This document shows, piece after piece, positions 59,002-64,000 of a DNA stretch of 64,000 nt. The notes under the pieces are model-generated. The model did no database searches, was not told the origin of the DNA, and was given only the letters and a program-made list of their open reading frames with translations. The position numbers and the translations under genes are program-made. Source of the DNA: Sulfuricella denitrificans skB26 (GTDB taxonomy: Bacteria; Pseudomonadota; Gammaproteobacteria; Burkholderiales; Sulfuricellaceae). Where the stretch lies: NCBI RefSeq assembly GCF_000297055.2, contig NC_022357.1, positions 1,747,501 through 1,811,500 on the forward strand, given 5' to 3'. The first letter of the stretch is position 1, and every line of letters begins with the position of its first letter.

Positions 59002-59409
59002 ATGATACGCTCCCGCTTGCTTATTCTGACATCCGCCCTGCTTCTGTTGCTCAACACAGGCTGTTCTTCCGGTCCGGCCAGGGATGTCGGGCTCGACAAA
59101 CTCTCACCGCGCAAGGCGGAACAGGAGCTTTCTACCGGGATAACAAACTACGAGGACGGCAACTACAAAGCTGCAGCAAAGACCCTGCAAAACGCGTTGG
59201 ATTCAGGCCTAACCTTTGACAGCGATGCTGCACGGGCGCATAAATACCTGGCATTCATTCACTGCCTGTCAAACCGGGAGAAGCAATGCCGCGATGAATT
59301 CAGGAAAGCGCTGGAGAAAGATAATAAATTCGACCTGAATCCGGCCGAGGTTGGACATCCCATCTGGGGTCCGGTATTCCGTGCAGTCAAGGCGGAACAC
59401 AAAAAATAG
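59002..59409 (+). CDS. small TPR-type lipoprotein
   Basis: A 135-aa lipoprotein; the lipobox cysteine is C21 in LNTGC. The mature part has helix-pair repeats of TPR style (ELSTGITNYEDGNYKAAAKTL, then a second pair). It follows the kinase gene by 14 bases and probably acts in the same envelope pathway. Its end lies 11 bases from the convergent FHA gene. Confidence 0.8.
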   Translation: MIRSRLLILTSALLLLLNTGCSSGPARDVGLDKLSPRKAEQELSTGITNYEDGNYKAAAKTLQNALDSGLTFDSDAARAHKYLAFIHCLSNREKQCRDEFRKALEKDNKFDLNPAEVGHPIWGPVFRAVKAEHKK

Positions 59410-59420
59410 GCTCAGAGCGG

Positions 59421-60209
59421 CTAGGGAACACCTTGCCGGCCACTCGCTGGCATTGTAGGCGACCTTTTTAAATGGAACGCCAGCTTGATTCCGGCAATTT
59501 CGATAATGTCATGGTCTTCCAGCACATGGGGTGGGCCGCTGACAGCAATCCCATTCAACAAAGGAGCTTGTGTGCCTTCCAGATGTGTCAGGGTGTAACC
59601 TTCCTCATGACGTGTAATTACCGCCACCTGTATACCGGGCTTGCCCAGCGTGGTCAGAGTTCGGTCCAGATCCATTTCCTTACCCGCGCCAACTCCACTT
59701 AGAATCTGAAGACCCGCCATCGGCAGTTCTCCAGATGAGGTTCTCCCAGTCGGTCGGTTTCCAGAATGAGTTTGTCCCTGCGTAGCAGAGGGAAAACCCT
59801 GAGTATGGAGCAGACTTTCTTCTTGGGTTGCCAAGGTGTCGTCGGCACTCTGAATCAGATTATCGAGGTATCGCAGCTTCTCCGAGCGGCGGCTGCCATC
59901 ATTTTCTGGCTTGATCACCAGAGGCTCGAACACATATTTGAGGGAATGTTTAGCTAACTTGATTTCGTCACCATCTCGCAACAGATATTTCTTGATACTT
60001 TTGCCGTTGACCTTGGTGCCGTTGGTGCTGTTCAGGTCTTCCAGAAAGGAGTCGTTACGAATCGTAATGATCATGGCATGACTGCTGCTCACTGCATTGT
60101 GGGCCAACTGTAAATCGTTGTTAGGCTTGCGCCCGATCATGATGCGTTCACGATCGAGCTGCTGCTCCCCAACCAGTTCTCCATCTAAATAAACCAGCAA
60201 TTTTGACAT
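59421..60209 (-). CDS. second tandem FHA-domain protein
   Basis: A 262-aa paralogue of the FHA protein at 55.8 kb. The first FHA domain is complete (GRKPNND at 27-33, SSSH, STNG). The C-terminal FHA-like domain (about 165-250) is degenerate, ending in DHDIIEIAGIKLAF. A Ser/Thr-rich linker joins them. It lies outside the PP2C operon but inside the kinase cluster. Confidence 0.85.
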   Translation of the reverse strand: MSKLLVYLDGELVGEQQLDRERIMIGRKPNNDLQLAHNAVSSSHAMIITIRNDSFLEDLNSTNGTKVNGKSIKKYLLRDGDEIKLAKHSLKYVFEPLVIKPENDGSRRSEKLRYLDNLIQSADDTLATQEESLLHTQGFPSATQGQTHSGNRPTGRTSSGELPMAGLQILSGVGAGKEMDLDRTLTTLGKPGIQVAVITRHEEGYTLTHLEGTQAPLLNGIAVSGPPHVLEDHDIIEIAGIKLAFHLKRSPTMPASGRQGVP

Positions 60210-60283
60210 CTTATCGCTCCGTCCAACCCGCTCACAAAGGTTAGATTAGTATTTTCTCGTCAGGACTATCATGTCACTTAATT

Positions 60284-61642
60284 TTAGCCCCTGCAATATG
60301 CTACCGCATCCTCGAGTCGATCCACCGCCACCACCTCCATACCGGCAACACGTTGCTTCGGGTTGTTGGCCTTGGGAATGACTGCATGCGTAAAACCCAG
60401 CTTGGCCGCCTCTTTCAAGCGTTCCTGGCCGCGTTGTACCGGGCGAACCTCACCGGCCAAGCCAACTTCACCGAATACCACCAGCTTGGCCGGCAGCGGT
60501 TTGTTACGCAGGGATGAAACTATCGCCAGCAGCACCGCCAAGTCGGCTGCCGGCTCGGTAATCTTGACTCCGCCTACGGCATTAACGAACACATCCTGAT
60601 CGAAGCAGGCGATGCCGGCATGGCGGTGCAATACGGCCAGCAGCATCGCCAGCCGGTTCTGTTCCAGCCCCACGGACAATCTTCTCGGATTGGGTGCATG
60701 CGCCTCATCCACCAGCGCCTGCACTTCCACCAGCAGCGGTCGAGTACCTTCCTGCGTCACCATCACGCACGAACCCGCCACCTCCTGACCGTGGTGTGAA
60801 AGGAATAGCGCCGAGGGGTTGCTCACCTCGCGCAGCCCCTTCTCGGTCATGGCGAACACACCTAACTCGTTGACTGCACCGAAGCGGTTCTTGAAAGCGC
60901 GGATCAGGCGAAAACTGGAATTACTGTCGCCCTCAAAATACAGCACCGTATCGACAATGTGTTCAAGCACGCGCGGCCCGGCCAAAGCGCCTTCCTTCGT
61001 CACGTGACCGACCAGGATCACGGTGATACCGGTCTGCTTCGCCAGGCGTGTCAGCTGCGCCGCACACTCGCGCACCTGCGCCACGCTGCCGGGAGCAGAC
61101 TGCAGCGCCTCGGAATAAACGGTCTGGATCGAATCGATCACCGCCACATTAGGCTTCTGCGCCAGCAAGGTGGCACAGATCTTCTCCAGCTGAATTTCCG
61201 CCAGCAATTGCACCGGCCCCGCATCAAGCGCCAGCCTTTTGGCACGCAATGCAATCTGTTGCGCGGATTCTTCGCCGCTGACGTACAGCACCTTGTTGTT
61301 TGCGCCGAGATGACACAAGGCCTGCAGCAACAAAGTGGACTTACCGATACCCGGATCGCCGCCGATCAGCACCACCCCGCCCGGCACCATGCCGCCACCA
61401 AGCACGCGGTCGAATTCGGCGATGCCGGTGGTCTGGCGCGGCGTTTCCAGCGCCTCCACGTCGGACAAGCGCTGCAGCTGGCTGGGCTCGGCCAGCGCAC
61501 TGTAGCGGTTGACGGTCGGCGCAGTCTCGGCAACAGTTTCCACCAGCGTGTTCCACGCCATGCAGTGCGGGCACTGGCCCTGCCACTTGGTTGCCTGCCC
61601 ACCACATTCGGTGCAGCTGTATACGGATTTTTGTTTGGCCAT
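60284..61642 (-). CDS. radA: DNA repair protein RadA
   Basis: A 452-aa recombination factor that acts at branched DNA. It has the C4 zinc finger (C10, C13, C24, C27), Walker A GGDPGIGKS (94-102), the KNRFG motif and a C-terminal Lon-like domain with LVVFGEVGLAGEVRPV. ATG 61642 gives the family start MAKQKSVYSC; the frame opens further upstream inside alr. It lies two bases after the alr stop. Confidence 0.95.
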   Translation of the reverse strand: MAKQKSVYSCTECGGQATKWQGQCPHCMAWNTLVETVAETAPTVNRYSALAEPSQLQRLSDVEALETPRQTTGIAEFDRVLGGGMVPGGVVLIGGDPGIGKSTLLLQALCHLGANNKVLYVSGEESAQQIALRAKRLALDAGPVQLLAEIQLEKICATLLAQKPNVAVIDSIQTVYSEALQSAPGSVAQVRECAAQLTRLAKQTGITVILVGHVTKEGALAGPRVLEHIVDTVLYFEGDSNSSFRLIRAFKNRFGAVNELGVFAMTEKGLREVSNPSALFLSHHGQEVAGSCVMVTQEGTRPLLVEVQALVDEAHAPNPRRLSVGLEQNRLAMLLAVLHRHAGIACFDQDVFVNAVGGVKITEPAADLAVLLAIVSSLRNKPLPAKLVVFGEVGLAGEVRPVQRGQERLKEAAKLGFTHAVIPKANNPKQRVAGMEVVAVDRLEDAVAYCRG

Positions 61643-61644
61643 GC

Positions 61645-62712
61645 TCAGATTTCCACCACAGGCACCCTGGCCGCCAGTGCGCACAACAATTCGTAGCTGA
61701 TGGTACCTGCCGCTGCCGCGATCTCCTCCACCGGCAAACCCTTGCCCCACAAGGTCACTGGACTACCGATGCCGGCACCGGGAATGCCGCTTAGATCGAC
61801 GCACAGCATGTCCATCGATACGCGGCCCAGGATGCGGCTGCGCTGGCCATTGACCAGCACCGGCGTTCCGGTCGGGGCATGGCGCGGATAACCATCGGCA
61901 TAACCGCAAGCGACGATGCCGACGCGGGCAGGCTGCTCTGCACGGAAAGCGGCGCCATAACCGACCGCTTCCCCCACCTGTAGTTCCTGCACCCCGATAA
62001 TGGCACTGGTCAGCGTCATCACCGGTTTGAGATCAAGGCTTGCCGCGCTTGCATCGGCAAAGGGTGACGAACCGTAAAGCATGATACCGGGTCGCACCCA
62101 GTCGCCATGGGCTTGCGGATAGCGCAGGATGGCAGCAGAATTGGCCAGGCTGCGCGGCGCGTCCAGACCCGCAGCGAGAGTGTCGAAACAAGCAAGTTGA
62201 GTTGCGATACCCTGCGCCTCGTCGGCACAGGAAAAATGGGTCATCAGCGTGATCCTGCCCACCGCGCGCGCGGCCTGAAGACGCTGCAGCGCAGCGCCAA
62301 AAGCCTCGGGCCTGAAGCCGAGCCGGTTCATGCCGCTGTTGAGCTTGAGAAACACATCAAGCTTGACCGGCAGTCCAGACATTTCGAGCATCTCGATCTG
62401 TTCCGGGCAATGGATGACGCTGGCCAGACGGTATTCCGCCAGGGTCGGCAGTTCGTCCACACTGAAAAAACCCTCCAGCAGCAGGATGGTCTGATTGAAG
62501 CCCGCCTCGCGCAGTGCCACGGCCTCTTCCACATTGAGTACAGCGTAACCATCGGCAGTATCCAACGCATGGGCCACCCGCAACATGCCATGGCCATAGC
62601 TGTTGGCTTTGATCACAGCCATAGTTCTGGATTGAGGTGCGTGACCACGAACAACGCCAAGATTATGCTTGAGTGCCGAGAGGTCGATTTGAGCTTGTAG
62701 CGGACGGGTCAT
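61645..62712 (-). CDS. alr: alanine racemase
   Basis: A 355-aa PLP enzyme that makes D-alanine for peptidoglycan. The PLP lysine is K35 in VIKANSYGHG and the second base is the tyrosine in VGYGAAF (near 252). The frame extends upstream to 62781, but ATG 62712 with AGGA upstream gives the standard start. Gene order dnaB-alr-radA is common in beta- and gammaproteobacteria. The Shine-Dalgarno region lies in the arm of an inverted repeat. Confidence 0.95.
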   Translation of the reverse strand: MTRPLQAQIDLSALKHNLGVVRGHAPQSRTMAVIKANSYGHGMLRVAHALDTADGYAVLNVEEAVALREAGFNQTILLLEGFFSVDELPTLAEYRLASVIHCPEQIEMLEMSGLPVKLDVFLKLNSGMNRLGFRPEAFGAALQRLQAARAVGRITLMTHFSCADEAQGIATQLACFDTLAAGLDAPRSLANSAAILRYPQAHGDWVRPGIMLYGSSPFADASAASLDLKPVMTLTSAIIGVQELQVGEAVGYGAAFRAEQPARVGIVACGYADGYPRHAPTGTPVLVNGQRSRILGRVSMDMLCVDLSGIPGAGIGSPVTLWGKGLPVEEIAAAAGTISYELLCALAARVPVVEI

Positions 62713-62719
62713 AAATAAA

Positions 62720-62788
62720 GTCCTGAGTGCCGAGTGCTGAGTACTGAGCAAAGCAAGGTCCGAAAAACAAGAACTCGGCACTCAGGAC
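62720..62788. repeat. inverted repeat between dnaB and alr
   Basis: A perfect 16-base inverted repeat (62720-62735 with 62773-62788) encloses a 37-base segment that repeats GAGTGCCGAGTGCTGAG-like units. It fills the gap between the dnaB stop and the alr start. Confidence 0.82.
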
Positions 62789-62794
62789 TCAGCA

Positions 62795-64000
62795 CTAATA
62801 ACTCCCCCCATGAGCATAATTCTCAAATCGGGTGTATTCACCTAGGAAGGTCATGCGCACCGTGCCGATCGGGCCGTTACGCTGCTTGCCGATGATAATC
62901 TCGGCGATGCCTTTGTCTGGTGTGTCGGTGTTATAAACCTCATCACGGTAAATAAACAAAATGATATCAGCATCCTGCTCGATAGCACCTGATTCGCGCA
63001 GATCCGACATCACCGGACGTTTATTGGGGCGATTCTCCAGACTACGGTTGAGCTGGGAAAGGGCGATCACCGGCACATCTAATTCCTTGGCCAAAGACTT
63101 GAGGCCACGTGAAATTTCTGAAATTTCGGTGGCTCGATTTTCGTTGCCCCCACCCTTGCCGCTTCCGCTCATGAGTTGCAGGTAATCGATCACGATCAGG
63201 CCGAGTTTGCCGCATTGACGATGTAAACGACGCGCTCTCGCTCGCAAATCCATCGAAGTCAGCGCCGCACTCTCATCGATATAAATCGGGGCATCGTTCA
63301 GCTTGCCCACTGCATAAGTGAGTTTTTGCCAATCTTCGTCCAGCAAACGGCCAGTACGTATCCGATGTTGATCAAGACGACCAATCGAACCGATCATCCG
63401 CGTCACCAGTTGCGACCCGCCCATTTCCATACTGAAGACCGCGACCGGCATTCCGGTTTGTATCGCCACATTTTCCGCAATATTCAGAGAGAATGCGGTT
63501 TTGCCCATACTCGGCCGACCCGCGACGATAATCAAGTCACCCCCATGCAAGCCGGATGTTTTCTCATCGAGGTCAGAAAAACCGGTAGGTATTCCGGTGA
63601 TATCACTCGCATTATCACGCTGAAAAAGCATGTCGATGCGTTCTACAACCTGGGTCAATAACGGCTGAATCTCGACAAAACCTTGCTTGCCCTTCGAGCC
63701 CGCCTCGGCAATCTCGAACACTTTCGCTTCAGCCTCATCCAGCAATTGTGCCATCGAGCGACCGGCGGGACTAAGCGCATCCTCGGCAATGCCGCTGCCG
63801 ACTTCGACCAGTTTTCTGAGTACCGCACGCTCCCGAACAATCTCCGCATAGCGGCGGATATTGGCTGCGCTCGGCGTATTCTGCGCCAGCGCCCCCAGAT
63901 AGGCCAAACCGCCCGCATCGACCAGCTTGGCGCTGTTCTCCAGCGATTCCGCGATAGTGATAACGTCCGCCGGCTTGTTGTGTTCCACCAGCTTGCTGAT
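62795..64000 (-). CDS. dnaB: replicative DNA helicase DnaB (5' end beyond the window)
   Basis: The C-terminal part of DnaB, 401 codons up to the window edge, open in frame. It includes part of the N-terminal domain, the linker, Walker A GRPSMGKTAF and Walker B LIVIDYLQLMSG. DnaB unwinds DNA at the replication fork. Reading starts past 64000; the GTG at 63988 is not the true start. Confidence 0.96.
   Translation of the reverse strand: MSKLVEHNKPADVITIAESLENSAKLVDAGGLAYLGALAQNTPSAANIRRYAEIVRERAVLRKLVEVGSGIAEDALSPAGRSMAQLLDEAEAKVFEIAEAGSKGKQGFVEIQPLLTQVVERIDMLFQRDNASDITGIPTGFSDLDEKTSGLHGGDLIIVAGRPSMGKTAFSLNIAENVAIQTGMPVAVFSMEMGGSQLVTRMIGSIGRLDQHRIRTGRLLDEDWQKLTYAVGKLNDAPIYIDESAALTSMDLRARARRLHRQCGKLGLIVIDYLQLMSGSGKGGGNENRATEISEISRGLKSLAKELDVPVIALSQLNRSLENRPNKRPVMSDLRESGAIEQDADIILFIYRDEVYNTDTPDKGIAEIIIGKQRNGPIGTVRMTFLGEYTRFENYAHGGSY

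Overview
The window looks like a chromosomal segment of a chemolithotrophic, sulfur-oxidising betaproteobacterium, most like the Sulfuricella/Gallionella/Thiobacillus part of the Nitrosomonadales. This placement is inference from gene content: sat-aprBA for sulfite oxidation through APS, a DsrE-like sulfur protein, squalene-forming hpnCDE, and housekeeping blocks of betaproteobacterial type (tig-clpP-clpX-lon-hupB-tRNAs-ppiD, dnaB-alr-radA). I see no prophage, insertion sequence, CRISPR array or rRNA operon.

Layout. 0.4-8.3 kb: sat, aprB, aprA, a strong terminator, then a tight operon of a YkgJ-type cysteine protein, a MoxR/CbbQ-type AAA+ ATPase and a CbbO/NorD-type VWA protein. 8.4-12.2 kb: a 2-Cys peroxiredoxin, then leftward genes for a lipoprotein, a small receiver protein with a cysteine cluster, a ribosome hibernation factor fused to a cold-shock domain, and a metallo-beta-lactamase-fold hydrolase. 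12.3-15.9 kb: class I fumarase, an alpha/beta hydrolase with a small coupled membrane protein, and a DnaJ-related protein. 16.2-17.9 kb: an AT-rich islet with two orphan genes and several palindromes. 18.1-22.2 kb: ftsK facing trxB-smr.

22.3-33.8 kb is a long rightward locus for modifying lipid A or another envelope lipid. A complete aminoarabinose (Arn) set, with ArnA split into two genes, is preceded by a second polyprenyl-phosphate glycosyltransferase, a second ArnT-like transferase, a flippase-like membrane protein and a PAP2 phosphatase. Convergent ispD-ispF follow. 35.1-38.2 kb holds the uncharacterised AmmeMemoRadiSam trio with a dienelactone-hydrolase-like gene, facing a phosphoribosyltransferase. 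38.9-43.3 kb: an NlpC/P60 hydrolase, a patatin lipoprotein, a hybrid histidine kinase and a DsrE-like protein. 43.4-52.0 kb is the leftward proteostasis block with tRNA-Asp, tRNA-Val and tRNA-Leu.

52.1-55.8 kb: hpnC, hpnD, hpnE and a short-chain dehydrogenase whose catalytic tyrosine is replaced by phenylalanine. 55.8-60.2 kb is a Ser/Thr phosphorylation module: two tandem-FHA proteins, a PP2C phosphatase, a membrane kinase with a PEGA domain and a small lipoprotein. The window ends with leftward dnaB (5' end cut off), alr and radA.

Main points for a second look: the YkgJ-AAA+-VWA operon beside sat-aprBA, the duplicated ArnC/ArnT gene set, the cysteine-cluster receiver, the Tyr-to-Phe SDR in the squalene operon, the FHA/kinase module, and several intergenic inverted repeats, one of which abuts the arnD start codon.
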